Source: Desulfuromonadales bacterium (GTDB lineage: Bacteria > Desulfobacterota > Desulfuromonadia > Desulfuromonadales > BM103). From it: a stretch of 64,000 bases of DNA. Shown piece after piece: positions 28,179-37,451 of the stretch; the first letter of the stretch is position 1, and every line of letters starts with the position of its first letter. Position numbers and translations under genes: made by a program. Where the stretch lies: positions 1 to 64,000 of the forward strand of contig JAQYVZ010000017.1 of NCBI GenBank assembly GCA_030145205.1, given 5' to 3'. A model generated the notes under the pieces. It made no database searches and was not told the DNA's origin. It saw only the letters and a program-made list of their open reading frames with translations.

Positions 28179-29219
28179 ATGAATTTCAGAGTGAGATACG
28201 AACAGAGTGAAAAAAAGCTTCTCGGCCCAGGAGCCTGTTTGAGTTCGACCAGTCGTGGACGCGAGCGCCTGGAGGAGCCCTGTCCGGTGCGGACGGCTTT
28301 TCAGGTGGATCGCGACAGGATACTGCACTGCAAGGCGTTCCGTCGTCTCAAGCATAAGACCCAAGTATTTCTTGCCCCCGAAGGGGATCATTACCGGACG
28401 CGTTTGACGCACACCCTCGAGGTTGCCCAGATTGCCCGTACGGTTGCCCGGGCCTTACGCCTGAATGAGGATCTGACAGAAGCCATCGCGCTCGGGCACG
28501 ATCTGGGACATACCCCCTTTGGCCATGCTGGTGAGCGTGTTCTGGACGAGCTGCTGCCGGAAGGGTTTCATCATGTCAGGCAGAGCTTGCGAGTCGTTGA
28601 CCTGCTGGAGCGGGATGGTCGGGGGTTGAACCTGACCTGGGAGGTTCGCGATGGTATCCTCGGGCACTCGAAGGGGCAGGGCAAGCTCGCTGGAGAAGCG
28701 TCCGACAACCTGCCATCGACTCAAGAAGGTCATCTGGTGCGACTTGCCGATGTCATCGCCTATGTCAATCATGATCTGGACGATGCCGTCCGCAGCGGCC
28801 TCATCGATGCGCAGGACGTGCCGCGGAAGCTGCGTGACCAGTTGGGGGAGACACACTCGCAGCGCATAGATACCATGGTCAATGACATCTTGCTGGCGTC
28901 AACGGCAGGAGCTGAGGTCGCGGTCTGTTTGTCCCCTGCTGTCCTGGAAGGGGTTGCCGCCCTGAGGGACTGGTTGTATTGCAATGTCTATCGCACTGCC
29001 TCGGTTGAAGCGGACTTTGCCAAGGCCAGCCGGGTCCTGCGCGAACTGTTCAACTACTTCCTGGAGAATCCTGCCGAATTGATTGCCTGTGGTGCGGCCC
29101 CTGACGCAGAAACCCTTCCAGAGGTGGCGACAGCCGATTTCCTGGCCGGCATGACCGATCGCTATGCCATGAATCTTTATCAGAAACTGTTGTTGCCGCA
29201 GCCTTGGAAGACGCTTTGA
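28179..29219 (+). CDS. dgt: Deoxyguanosinetriphosphate triphosphohydrolase-like protein
   Basis: A 346-residue HD-domain hydrolase of the Dgt family, which converts dNTPs to deoxynucleosides plus triphosphate. It starts MNFRVRYEQSEKKLLG, has FQVDRDRILHCKAFRRLKHKTQVF, the metal-binding THTLEVAQIAR and GHDLGHTPFGHAGE (HD), and LVRLADVIAYVNHDLDDA further on. The ATG at 28179 is chosen from the TGAGG at 6 nt; an upstream ATG at 28116 lacks one. It is divergent from mucR. Whether dGTP is the preferred substrate is not determined by sequence. Confidence 0.9.
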   Translation: MNFRVRYEQSEKKLLGPGACLSSTSRGRERLEEPCPVRTAFQVDRDRILHCKAFRRLKHKTQVFLAPEGDHYRTRLTHTLEVAQIARTVARALRLNEDLTEAIALGHDLGHTPFGHAGERVLDELLPEGFHHVRQSLRVVDLLERDGRGLNLTWEVRDGILGHSKGQGKLAGEASDNLPSTQEGHLVRLADVIAYVNHDLDDAVRSGLIDAQDVPRKLRDQLGETHSQRIDTMVNDILLASTAGAEVAVCLSPAVLEGVAALRDWLYCNVYRTASVEADFAKASRVLRELFNYFLENPAELIACGAAPDAETLPEVATADFLAGMTDRYAMNLYQKLLLPQPWKTL

Positions 29220-29480
29220 TGGTGTCTGAAGTGGCTGGGCGTGGAAAAATACCGGCCTGGTGAAAATCGAGGTGCCGGACGCTGTTTTTATCCTCGAGCT
29301 TCTGCCCGCCTTGTACGACAGGATGCTTGACACTCCGAAACGCCGTATGGTAGTTTTTTAGCGCGTTTACAGCGTCTTATCCGGGGAGTGAGAGGGGCTT
29401 TCAACGGCCTCAGGTTTTCCTGTAGAAGTTGACGCGTTGCCAGAATTAATGGACCTGCCCGGTTATCTGAGGAGGTTGGG

Positions 29481-30770
29481 ATGAGTAAAAAGCTGCTGTT
29501 GGCTGACGACAGCGTTACGATCCAAAAGGTGATTCAGATCACCTTCGCCCATGAAGACTACGAGCTGACCATTACCGATAACGGTGATTCTGCCTTTGAA
29601 AAGGCTAGAGCGCAGCGGCCGGATCTGGTTCTGGCGGATGTCTACATGCCGGGCAAAAATGGCTATGAGCTCTGTACCGCCTTGAAGCAGGACCCTGGCT
29701 GTAAGTCGGTGCCGGTGTTGCTGCTGGCAGGTTCGTTTGAACCTTTTGACGAAGATAAGGCCCGGGCGGCCAAGGCCGACGGCTGGTTGGAGAAGCCGTT
29801 CGAGTCACAAACTCTGATTGACAAAGTTGCGGAGCTTTTGGCCGCCGCTCCGGCTGTTTTCGAAGAACCTGCACCGGTTGCTGCAGAGACGGCGCCTGCC
29901 GAACCGGCAGAGGCGATGCTGGATGATTTTTCATTTACTGAGGAGCCTCTCACAGAGGAGCCCGCAGTCGGTCTTGGAGGCTCCGATGATTGGAGCGACG
30001 TGGATGCGATCGTCACTGATGATGTCGCACCTGCCCCTGAAGCCGTAGCAGCGATTGGCGTCAGCGCCCCGGCCGGGAACTTTGATTTTGCCGCGGAAGC
30101 GGCGTCGACTGTCGCACCGGTTGAGGACGAAGAAATCTTCATTTTTGAAGATGAGCCAGAGGCGGAGACCCTTCCTCCCATGGCTGAAAGTGAGCCGGTC
30201 GCTTTCGACAGTGCTGATGACGATGTAATGGCTCTCGATGATGACGATATCCTCGGCTCCGAGGATCTTGAGCCGTTGGGAGAAGAACCGACTTTGGCCG
30301 CTTGGTCGCGTGACGATTTTGTCGTCGAGATGGAAGAAGACGTCTTTGCCCCGGCGGAAGAGGTGCCTGCGCCGCCTGTCGAGGAAGTCCCCTTTGCTGC
30401 GGTCGAAGCCCTGCCGACTGAAGCTCCTGAGCAGCCTGCGGTTGAAACAGTTGCCGCGTTGGAGCCTGAGCCTCCGGTCGCGCCGCCGGTTGAGCCTGTC
30501 GCTGTTGCCCCGGTTGTCGAAGAAGACGTGTTTGCTGCTGAGCCGATGGAGCCTGCTGCTGTTGTTGCCGAATCTGCGGAAGAGGTTGAGTCCAGAGTGT
30601 CGGCACTGACCGATGCGGAGCTCGAGGCCATTGTCGAAAAGGTGGCCGGACGGGTGATCGAACAGCTGGCCGGGACGATTCTGGAGAAAATCGCCTGGGA
30701 GGTGGTCCCTGATCTTGCCGAGGCGTTGATTAAAGAAGAAATCAGCAAAATCAAGGGGGCTGCCGCCTGA
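29481..30770 (+). CDS. Response regulator with a long acidic linker and a helical C-terminus
   Basis: A 429-residue protein. Residues 1-118 are a canonical receiver: acidic pocket LLADDSVTIQKVI, phosphoacceptor Asp53 in DLVLADVYMPGKNGYEL, and conserved Lys in WLEKPF. Residues 120-370 are low-complexity, rich in Ala, Pro, Glu and Val, probably disordered. The final ~50 residues form a conserved-looking helical cap (DAELEAIVEKVAGRVIEQLA, then KIAWEVVPDLAEALIKEEI). No output domain of known DNA-binding or enzymatic type exists, so it is likely a scaffold or polarity-type regulator (compare linker-rich receivers in myxobacterial motility); this is inference. The start has GAGGAGG. A terminator follows. 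Confidence 0.75.
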   Translation: MSKKLLLADDSVTIQKVIQITFAHEDYELTITDNGDSAFEKARAQRPDLVLADVYMPGKNGYELCTALKQDPGCKSVPVLLLAGSFEPFDEDKARAAKADGWLEKPFESQTLIDKVAELLAAAPAVFEEPAPVAAETAPAEPAEAMLDDFSFTEEPLTEEPAVGLGGSDDWSDVDAIVTDDVAPAPEAVAAIGVSAPAGNFDFAAEAASTVAPVEDEEIFIFEDEPEAETLPPMAESEPVAFDSADDDVMALDDDDILGSEDLEPLGEEPTLAAWSRDDFVVEMEEDVFAPAEEVPAPPVEEVPFAAVEALPTEAPEQPAVETVAALEPEPPVAPPVEPVAVAPVVEEDVFAAEPMEPAAVVAESAEEVESRVSALTDAELEAIVEKVAGRVIEQLAGTILEKIAWEVVPDLAEALIKEEISKIKGAAA

Positions 30771-30827
30771 CAGTCTGATATCGCCCAAGGGCCGCCGCCC
30801 GGAAGGCGAATCCAGTAATTGACGTTG

Positions 30828-30860
30828 GAAATGGGGATTGCTAAAATCCCCATTTCTTTT
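30828..30860 (+). terminator. Intrinsic terminator after the response regulator gene
   Basis: A perfect 12-bp stem (GAAATGGGGATT with AATCCCCATTTC) with a GCTAA loop runs into a TTTTT tract. Confidence 0.85.
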
Positions 30861-31009
30861 TGGCTGTGCCTTGTTAACCGCGTTCGCTGCGGGGAATTTG
30901 CCGTTATTGGCGAGGATTGCACACAGTCAATGTTGGCCTAAGAGAACCCCGGGTTGCACCTCGGCTTTTTGCCTGTAGCGCGCAGTCCGCCTGGAAGGAA
31001 GAAGAGTAG

Positions 31010-33664
31010 ATGGAGCCGAAACTGTCCAAAGTGTATGAGCCGCAAAGTGTGGAAGGTCGCTGGTACCAAGCCTGGGAGGATGCCGGTTATTTTCGTGCCG
31101 ATGAAGACTCGACCAAGCCGCACTATTCCATTGTCATCCCGCCGCCGAATGTGACCGGCGTACTGCATATGGGCCATGCCCTGAACAACACCCTGCAGGA
31201 TATCCTGGCACGTTGGAAGCGGATGAGCGGTTGTGAAGTCCTTTGGATGCCAGGGACCGACCATGCCGGCATTGCGACCCAGAACGTGGTGGAGAAGCAG
31301 CTGGCTGTGGAAGAGCTTGATCGTCACGCGATCGGCCGCGACGCTTTTATCGAGCGGGTCTGGAATTGGCGGGAAGAGTCGGGCGGGAAAATCATTGAAC
31401 AGCTGAAGCGACTGGGTGCGTCGTGTGACTGGGGGCGTGAGCGCTTCACCATGGATGAGGGCCTGTCGAAGGCGGTCCGCGAAGTCTTCGTCCGTCTTTA
31501 TGATGATGGCTTGATTTACCGGGCCAATCGCCTGATCAACTGGTGCCCACGTTGCCATACGGCGTTGTCTGACCTGGAAGTCGAGCATGACGACAAGAAG
31601 GGCCATCTGTGGCATTTGCGCTACCCTGTGGTCGGTACGGATCGGGTTATGGTGGTTGCGACCACCCGACCGGAGACTATGCTGGGCGACACGGCCGTGG
31701 CTGTCCATCCGGAGGATGAGCGTTACCGGGACCTGATTGGCAAGAAGGTGCTGTTGCCGCTGGTTGATCGCGAGATTCCGATTGTTGCCGACGAATATGT
31801 TGACAAGGAGTTCGGCAGCGGTGCTGTCAAGATCACACCGGCACACGACTTTAACGATTTTGAGCTGGGAAAACGTCACGACCTGGATGTGCTTAATATC
31901 TTTGATGAATCCGGCGTGGTGAATGAAAATGGCGGACCTTACTGTGGCCAGGAACGTTACGAGGCGCGCGCTAATGTTGTCGCTGACCTTGAGAACCAGG
32001 GTCTGCTGGAAAAGATCGACAATTACCAGAACGCCGTCGGTGAGTGCTATCGTTGTAAGACGGTGATCGAACCCTATCTCTCCCTGCAATGGTACGTGGA
32101 CGTCAAGCCGCTGGCCGAAGAGGCGATCAAGGCTGTTCGCTCCGGCGAAACCCGAATCGTACCGCAGCAATGGGAGAAAACTTATTTCGAATGGATGCTG
32201 AACATTCAGGACTGGTGCGTCAGCCGCCAGATCTGGTGGGGACACCGGATCCCAGCTTGGTTCTGCGACGAATGCGGCGAAATTACCGTCAGTCGTGAAG
32301 ATGCCACGGTGTGTGCACATTGTGGCGGTCGCCAGCTCCAGCAGGAGACGGATGTTCTGGACACCTGGTTCTCCTCAGCGTTATGGCCTTTTTCGACCAT
32401 GGGCTGGCCGGAGCAAACCGCGACTCTGGGCAAATTTTACCCGACCTCCTGTCTGGTTACCGGTTTCGATATCCTGTTTTTCTGGGTTGCACGCATGATG
32501 ATGATGGGCATCAAGTTCATGGATAACGTGCCGTTCAAGGACGTGTATATTCATGCGCTGGTGCGAGATGCCCAGGGACAGAAGATGAGTAAGAGTAAGG
32601 GGAACGTCATTGATCCGCTACTGATTATTGACGAGTATGGCGCAGACGCGTTCCGCTTTACCCTGACCTCGTTTGCGGCCATGGGACGAGACGTCAAGCT
32701 GTCGACCGACCGGATTGCCGGCTATCGCAACTTCTGCAACAAGATCTGGAACGCGAGCCGGTTTGCCCTGATGAATCTTGAGGGTTTTGAGCCGGAAGGG
32801 ATCAGCCTGACTGAACTTGACCTTTCCGATGCAGACCGCTGGATTCTGACCCGCTTCAAAGATGCGGCCGGCCAGGTTGAGACGGCCCTCGAAGAGTATC
32901 GATTCAACGATGCAGCCAGTGCACTGTATGCGTTTACCTGGCACAGCTTCTGCGACTGGTACATCGAGCTGAGTAAGGATGACCTGTACGGCGATGACGC
33001 TGCGGCGAAACAGCGGTCCCAGGCGGTACTCTATACGGTGCTGGAACAGTTGCTACGGCTGCTGCACCCGTTCATGCCGTTTGTGACGGAAGAAATCTGG
33101 CAGGCATTGCCCGGCCAGAGGCCCTGTGCCTCCATCATGCTGGCGGAGTTCCCGACCGGCGCTGGGCTGCCGATAGATTCGGCAGGTGCAGAGCGGATGG
33201 ATCTGGTCATGGACGTGATCCGTGCCATTCGCAATGTGCGCGGTGAAATGGAGGTGGCACCGAGCCGTCAGGTTGCTGTTATCCTCGACTGCAAGTCACC
33301 CGCGTCGGTTGCAGTTCTGCAAGCTGGTGAGACAGCCATCCGTTCACTGGGGCGGGTCGGAGAGCTGACCGTGGGACAGAATCTTGAGAAGCCGAAGCAG
33401 GCAGCGACCCAGGTCGCTGGTGATGTGGAAATTCTGTTGCCACTGGCCGGACTGGTGGATGTTGCCGAGGAGGTCAAGCGCCTCGATAAAGAGATCGCCA
33501 AAGTGCAGAAAGACGTCGATTTCTTCACAAAGAAGCTTGGCAACGAGAAGTTTGTCGCCAATGCGCCGCCCCAGGTTCTGGAAAAGGACCGTGGTAAGCT
33601 GAAAGATGCCGAGGAGAAGTTGGCGATCCTGCAGGAGAGCTTGCGTAAGATAAAGTCCCTTTGA
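31010..33664 (+). CDS. valS: Valyl-tRNA synthetase
   Basis: An 884-residue class I synthetase. The HIGH-type motif is NVTGVLHMGHALNN and the KMSKS motif is GQKMSKSKGNVIDPL. The editing domain lies between them (TTRPETMLGDTAVAVHP, KITPAHDFNDFELGKRH). The C-terminus carries the ValRS-specific coiled coil (EEVKRLDKEIAKVQKDVDFF). The start is preceded by GGAAGGAAGAAG. Between the terminator at 30828 and the start I see no T-box or other recognisable leader. Confidence 0.98.
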   Translation: MEPKLSKVYEPQSVEGRWYQAWEDAGYFRADEDSTKPHYSIVIPPPNVTGVLHMGHALNNTLQDILARWKRMSGCEVLWMPGTDHAGIATQNVVEKQLAVEELDRHAIGRDAFIERVWNWREESGGKIIEQLKRLGASCDWGRERFTMDEGLSKAVREVFVRLYDDGLIYRANRLINWCPRCHTALSDLEVEHDDKKGHLWHLRYPVVGTDRVMVVATTRPETMLGDTAVAVHPEDERYRDLIGKKVLLPLVDREIPIVADEYVDKEFGSGAVKITPAHDFNDFELGKRHDLDVLNIFDESGVVNENGGPYCGQERYEARANVVADLENQGLLEKIDNYQNAVGECYRCKTVIEPYLSLQWYVDVKPLAEEAIKAVRSGETRIVPQQWEKTYFEWMLNIQDWCVSRQIWWGHRIPAWFCDECGEITVSREDATVCAHCGGRQLQQETDVLDTWFSSALWPFSTMGWPEQTATLGKFYPTSCLVTGFDILFFWVARMMMMGIKFMDNVPFKDVYIHALVRDAQGQKMSKSKGNVIDPLLIIDEYGADAFRFTLTSFAAMGRDVKLSTDRIAGYRNFCNKIWNASRFALMNLEGFEPEGISLTELDLSDADRWILTRFKDAAGQVETALEEYRFNDAASALYAFTWHSFCDWYIELSKDDLYGDDAAAKQRSQAVLYTVLEQLLRLLHPFMPFVTEEIWQALPGQRPCASIMLAEFPTGAGLPIDSAGAERMDLVMDVIRAIRNVRGEMEVAPSRQVAVILDCKSPASVAVLQAGETAIRSLGRVGELTVGQNLEKPKQAATQVAGDVEILLPLAGLVDVAEEVKRLDKEIAKVQKDVDFFTKKLGNEKFVANAPPQVLEKDRGKLKDAEEKLAILQESLRKIKSL

Positions 33665-33700
33665 GGGGGCAGAATTCTTGAATTCGCTGAAAACCGAATA

Positions 33701-33732
33701 AAAAAACGGCCCGCTCTGCAGGGCCGTTTTTT
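33701..33732. terminator. Bidirectional intrinsic terminator after valS
   Basis: A perfect 12-bp stem (AAAAAACGGCCC with GGGCCGTTTTTT) with an 8-nt loop separates convergent valS and the cytochrome gene, with T-runs on both strands. Confidence 0.9.
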
Positions 33733-33790
33733 TTATGGCAATTATTTCTGGTGAAGCCGATGTCACGCAGAGATCGGGTGTACGAGGTGT

Positions 33791-34855
33791 TTACTTTGCG
33801 CCGTGCTTCTGGTGAAACCTTGTGGCATGTTTGAGGGCCCATTCCTTGTTCTGCTCTTCATGACAACTCAGACAGGCGAACTCAAGCGCAATGAAGTCTT
33901 CCGTAAATGTTGACTTCCTCCCCTTTTCCTCGATGGTCTTGAACATGCTGTCTTGCGTGCTGACGTTGATTTTGAACAAGTGAGTGCGCACATTCCCGAT
34001 GTAGCTGGCTCGGGCAATGGCCGGCATCGGAATCTCGGCCATGTGGCAGTCGATACATGTGATGCCCGCCTCGCCGTGCACGCTTTCCTCATAACGGGTG
34101 GCCGATCTGGAATGGCAAATCGTGCAGTTCTCTTTGGTCTGAGAAGCGCCCTGGTGGGGGTTGTGGCAGTTGAGGCAGGAGAGTCCTTTGTGCACACCCG
34201 CTTTCAACTCATTGATTTGTTCGTGGTGGCGGACCAGGCCGATCTCGCGTAGCGGCCTGTTGTCGATGCCGCCACGCTGGTGGCATTGCGCACAAAGTAC
34301 CTCTGAACGGGTCCTGCTGATGTATCTCCTGGTGGGTGTATCGAGGTGCTCACTGGCAGGGCCGTGGCACATTTCGCAGCCGATGCCGTCTTCATGCCAG
34401 GTGCCGAGGATACCCGGTCTTTCGCCCTGGTGCCCCACTGAACTGTACCCGGTCGTGTGGCAGTAGCCGCAATCGTACGTTTTCTTGTCACCGGGGAAAT
34501 AATAAGACCAGGAGCGGTCATCCAGGTTGTACATGGTTTTGCTTTTGCTGCCATCTTTAGCCGATGTGATAATGAAGCCGGACTGGTCAACGAAGTTTGC
34601 CTTGGTTTTAAAGCCACCGATCACATATGAAATGTCACTCCATGAGTAACCGCTCGGCAGTTCCAGGTCGGCTGGTTGAACATTGCCCGCTTTGCGCAAT
34701 TGAAGGTGATGCCCCGTCTTGATCCAATCGTTGTACAGGTCGGCGTGACAATCGGCGCAAATGTCCGAGCCGACATATTGGGGTGCGGCGGCGACTGCTT
34801 GAGGCAGCAACAGGAAAGCAAGAAGGAGGAGGCCGGGCAATCGCAGCATGGTCAT
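33791..34855 (-). CDS. Periplasmic octaheme c-type cytochrome
   Basis: A 354-residue secreted protein with a signal peptide (LLLLAFLLLPQAVAAA). It has eight CXXCH haem-attachment motifs: CADCH, CGYCH, CEMCH, CAQCH, CLNCH, CTICH, CIDCH and CLSCH. Spacing is uneven, with a haem-free beta-like insert of about 85 residues after the first site. The layout resembles cytochrome c554/NrfB-like multihaem electron carriers of Desulfuromonadales, but I do not recognise a characterised orthologue and see no conserved lysine ligand site. It probably moves electrons in the periplasm. It lies 32 bp after ptsP on the same strand and could be co-transcribed. A second ATG two codons in is an alternative start. 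Confidence 0.88.
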   Translation of the reverse strand: MTMLRLPGLLLLAFLLLPQAVAAAPQYVGSDICADCHADLYNDWIKTGHHLQLRKAGNVQPADLELPSGYSWSDISYVIGGFKTKANFVDQSGFIITSAKDGSKSKTMYNLDDRSWSYYFPGDKKTYDCGYCHTTGYSSVGHQGERPGILGTWHEDGIGCEMCHGPASEHLDTPTRRYISRTRSEVLCAQCHQRGGIDNRPLREIGLVRHHEQINELKAGVHKGLSCLNCHNPHQGASQTKENCTICHSRSATRYEESVHGEAGITCIDCHMAEIPMPAIARASYIGNVRTHLFKINVSTQDSMFKTIEEKGRKSTFTEDFIALEFACLSCHEEQNKEWALKHATRFHQKHGAK

Positions 34856-34887
34856 AAGGGGAAAGTCTCCAAGTAGAAGCGGTTCTT

Positions 34888-37254
34888 TTACGGTGCCCCT
34901 ATAGCGTTTTGCAGCTCTGTTTGGATGTCGGCAAAAATCGTTTCAAGGTGGTGGCGGATCTCCTGACTGGTGTCCATCTTCAGGAGTTCACTGAAGCAGT
35001 CAGTTGCCTGTTCGTGAGAGATGCTGCGGATGATGGCTTTGACCCGAGGGATGAAGGGTGCGGGCATGGAAAATTCGCGCAGCCCCATGCCGATCAGTGG
35101 CAGCAGGGTGATTGGGTCGGTGGCCATTTCTCCGCAGAGGCAGACACCTTTGTGCGCTTTATTTGCAGCAGTGCAGATATCGCTGAGAACGCTCAGAACG
35201 GCAGGATGCAGCGGGTCGTAGTGCTTGCTGACCAACGGATTGTTGCGATCTGCGGCCATCATGTACTGGACAAGATCATTGGTTCCGAGGGAAAAGAAGT
35301 CGACCTCCCGCGCCAGGTTGGGAACCAGTCGAGCCGCCGCCGGAACCTCGATCATGACTCCGAGTGGCAGGTCGTTCCGGTAGGGAATTCCCTCCTTGTC
35401 GAGAGTCTCCTTCGATTCTTCGATGATCTCCTTGCAGGCCCGGATCTCTTCCATGGAGGAGATCATCGGAAACAGCAGCCTGATGTCGCCATGCTGCGCT
35501 GCCATGAGAATCGCCTCGATCTGGGTCCTGAAGATCTCCTGGTTGTCAAGAGAGACCCTGACGGAGCGCCAGCCCATAAACGGGTTGTCTTCATGTGGAT
35601 GGGTGAAGTAGGGCAGTCCCTTGTCGCCGCCGATGTCCAGGGTTCGGATCGTAACCGGTTCGCCGGGAAAACCTTCGACAACACGGCGATATAGCTCGTA
35701 TTGCTCCTGCCTGCCAGGAAACTCCCGACGCGCCATGTAGGGGAATTCGGTGCGGTACAATCCGACCCCTCGGGCACCGAAGCGCTGCGCGGTGCTGATG
35801 TCGCTGATCAGGCCGATGTTCGCTCGCAGCGTCACCTCCAGACCATCCGTTGTACGTGCTTCGATACCCCGGAATTCGTCAAGCTTGCAGATCTGGCGAG
35901 TCTGATCCTCAAGTAGACGTTGGTACTCGTCACGAATTGTTGGGGTCGGCTTGATGTAGATGCGCCCTGAATTCGCATCAAGGATGATGTCGTCTTCCGG
36001 GGCAATGCTCTTGATTGCGCTGCGGACATTTACCAGGGCCGGAATTCCCATCGACTTGGCCATAATCACGGCATGGGAGTGGCGTTCGCCGGTTTCCGTA
36101 ATGATGCCGAGAATCATCTCGGGATCAAGGGTGGCCATGTCTGACGGGAGGATCTTGTGGGCGACGAGGATGCCGGGGTGTTTTAGACGGATTGGCTGTT
36201 TTGGCGCATCGCCAACCAGGTTAGCCAGCAGGCGTCTGCCGATATCCTCCATATCTGCTGCGCGTTCGCGCAGGTAGGGGTCTTCCATCTGCTTGAAGGC
36301 GTCAATGTATTCGGCAACGACTTTCTCCAGGGCGTAGACAGCGCAGTGCCCCCGGTTGATTTCATCTTTCAGCTTTGCACTGACACTGCGGTCCTCAAGG
36401 ATCATCAGGTGTGAGTGAAAGATGGCGGCATCATGCTCGGTCAACCGTTTGGCAACCTGTTTTTCCAGGTAGAGCGTCTGAATGCGGGTCCGCTTAAGGG
36501 CGGCATCCAGCTTAGCAAGCTCCTGTTCAATGTCGACATCTTCTTCGTGCAGGATGTCGCTGAAGCCGAGGCGCTCTTCAAGGATTGCGGCTGGCCCCAG
36601 GGCAACGCCTGGATAGGCAACTTTTCCACGCAGGCTGTTCTGGATGTCCGGTTGGTTCTGCTCGTCGCGGTTGGCCAGGGTCTGGCGTGCTGAGGCCAGT
36701 TCCTCGGCGGTTTTGAGGGCTTCCTTCTCCTTCATGTGAATCGAATCGAGAAGGCGGGCATTGACGACAATCGAGGAGATCTGAAAGGCAATGGTGGAGA
36801 GTGCGCTGATTTCGTCCTTGCTGAATTGGCGCACTTTCTTCGTCTGTAGCGCGATAACGCCAAGCGGGTTGTCGCGGTCGAACAATGGGATGCCGAGGAA
36901 GGAATGGAAGCGCTCTTCGCCAGTTTCCTTGAAGTAGCGGAAGCTGGGGTGCTTCTCCGGTTCCTCAATGGCGATGGCATGACGGTTCTGGGCCGCCATG
37001 CCGGTGAGTCCTTCGCCGATCTGCATGGTGACTTTGCCGATGGCACGACGTGAGAGGCCTTTAGTGGCCCGCAGGCGAAGAGTTTTCTGGTCGCTGTCAA
37101 GCAGGTAGATGGAGCAGACGTCGGAACGCATGCGGCGCGCAACCAAATTGACGACATTGCTAAGCATCTCGTCAAGGTCGTGCGATTGCAGGATCAGCAG
37201 ACTGATGTCTTTCAGGGTGGTGATCCCGATTTGTGAGCTGTCTGACTTAGACAT
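34888..37254 (-). CDS. ptsP: GAF-containing phosphoenolpyruvate-protein phosphotransferase (EI-Ntr)
   Basis: A 788-residue protein. Residues 1-170 are a GAF domain (LKDISLLILQSHDLDEMLSN start). From about 205 it is a full enzyme I: phospho-His site ERHSHAVIMAKSMGIPA (His394), then the PEP-binding barrel with RTLDIGGDKGLP, GWRSVRVSLD, LPLGVMIEVPAAA, FFSLGTNDLVQYMMAADRNN and GVCLCGEMATDP. It takes phosphate from PEP and starts the nitrogen-type PTS, which in proteobacteria signals to sigma-54 genes and potassium transport. HPr and EIIA genes are not in the window. The start has only a weak Shine-Dalgarno. It lies downstream of the candidate small RNA terminator and a sigma-54 activator gene. 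Confidence 0.95.
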   Translation of the reverse strand: MSKSDSSQIGITTLKDISLLILQSHDLDEMLSNVVNLVARRMRSDVCSIYLLDSDQKTLRLRATKGLSRRAIGKVTMQIGEGLTGMAAQNRHAIAIEEPEKHPSFRYFKETGEERFHSFLGIPLFDRDNPLGVIALQTKKVRQFSKDEISALSTIAFQISSIVVNARLLDSIHMKEKEALKTAEELASARQTLANRDEQNQPDIQNSLRGKVAYPGVALGPAAILEERLGFSDILHEEDVDIEQELAKLDAALKRTRIQTLYLEKQVAKRLTEHDAAIFHSHLMILEDRSVSAKLKDEINRGHCAVYALEKVVAEYIDAFKQMEDPYLRERAADMEDIGRRLLANLVGDAPKQPIRLKHPGILVAHKILPSDMATLDPEMILGIITETGERHSHAVIMAKSMGIPALVNVRSAIKSIAPEDDIILDANSGRIYIKPTPTIRDEYQRLLEDQTRQICKLDEFRGIEARTTDGLEVTLRANIGLISDISTAQRFGARGVGLYRTEFPYMARREFPGRQEQYELYRRVVEGFPGEPVTIRTLDIGGDKGLPYFTHPHEDNPFMGWRSVRVSLDNQEIFRTQIEAILMAAQHGDIRLLFPMISSMEEIRACKEIIEESKETLDKEGIPYRNDLPLGVMIEVPAAARLVPNLAREVDFFSLGTNDLVQYMMAADRNNPLVSKHYDPLHPAVLSVLSDICTAANKAHKGVCLCGEMATDPITLLPLIGMGLREFSMPAPFIPRVKAIIRSISHEQATDCFSELLKMDTSQEIRHHLETIFADIQTELQNAIGAP

Positions 37255-37340
37255 GGGGTTGTCAAATCTGCAGTTGTGGTGCTCTGGTGTCAGGTTGGTT
37301 CCTTGGGAATGATACCGAATGGAATTCGCTTTGGCGAGAT

Positions 37341-37381
37341 AAAAAAAGCGCCGCCCGGGGGAGAGAGTTCCCTGGCGGCGC
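37341..37381 (-). terminator. Intrinsic terminator of the candidate sigma-54-dependent small RNA
   Basis: Read on the minus strand, an 8-bp GC stem (GCGCCGCC with GGCGGCGC) with an inner GGGA/TCCC pairing is followed by TTTTTTT. It lies about 100 bp before ptsP and about 300 bp after the preceding coding sequence on that strand, too far to be a simple gene terminator. Confidence 0.85.
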
Positions 37382-37441
37382 GAAACAAGGGAGCAGGATT
37401 TCCTCTGTGGGGTTGGAAGCTGCTGTTCCCTAGACAGTTGC
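37341..37441 (-). ncRNA. Candidate ~100-nt sigma-54-dependent small RNA
   Basis: A perfect -24/-12 promoter at 37452-37468 predicts a start at about 37441, and the strong intrinsic terminator ends at 37341. No credible ORF lies between. The RNA would begin with a small hairpin (CTGT-CTAGGGA-ACAG, an exposed GGA in the loop), a C-rich single-stranded stretch (CTTCCAACCCCACAG), then GAGGAAATCC and the terminator hairpin with a pyrimidine-rich loop (CTCTCTCCCCC). Three GGA triplets (AGGGAA, GAGGAA, AGGGAA) could suggest CsrA binding; the C-rich patches could pair with Shine-Dalgarno sequences. Both are speculation. Two activator-type palindromes lie 122 and 186 bp upstream. Confidence 0.5.
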
Positions 37442-37451
37442 TCGTATATAC

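Noticed and set aside
29663-30922. Long minus-strand Ser/Ala-rich ORF opposite the response regulator
   Set aside because: It is a shadow of the low-complexity GAG/GCC-rich linker and has no domain or ribosome-binding site.
30861-31009. Possible T-box leader of valS
   Set aside because: No antiterminator T-box sequence or specifier loop is visible, and the upstream hairpin ends the previous gene.
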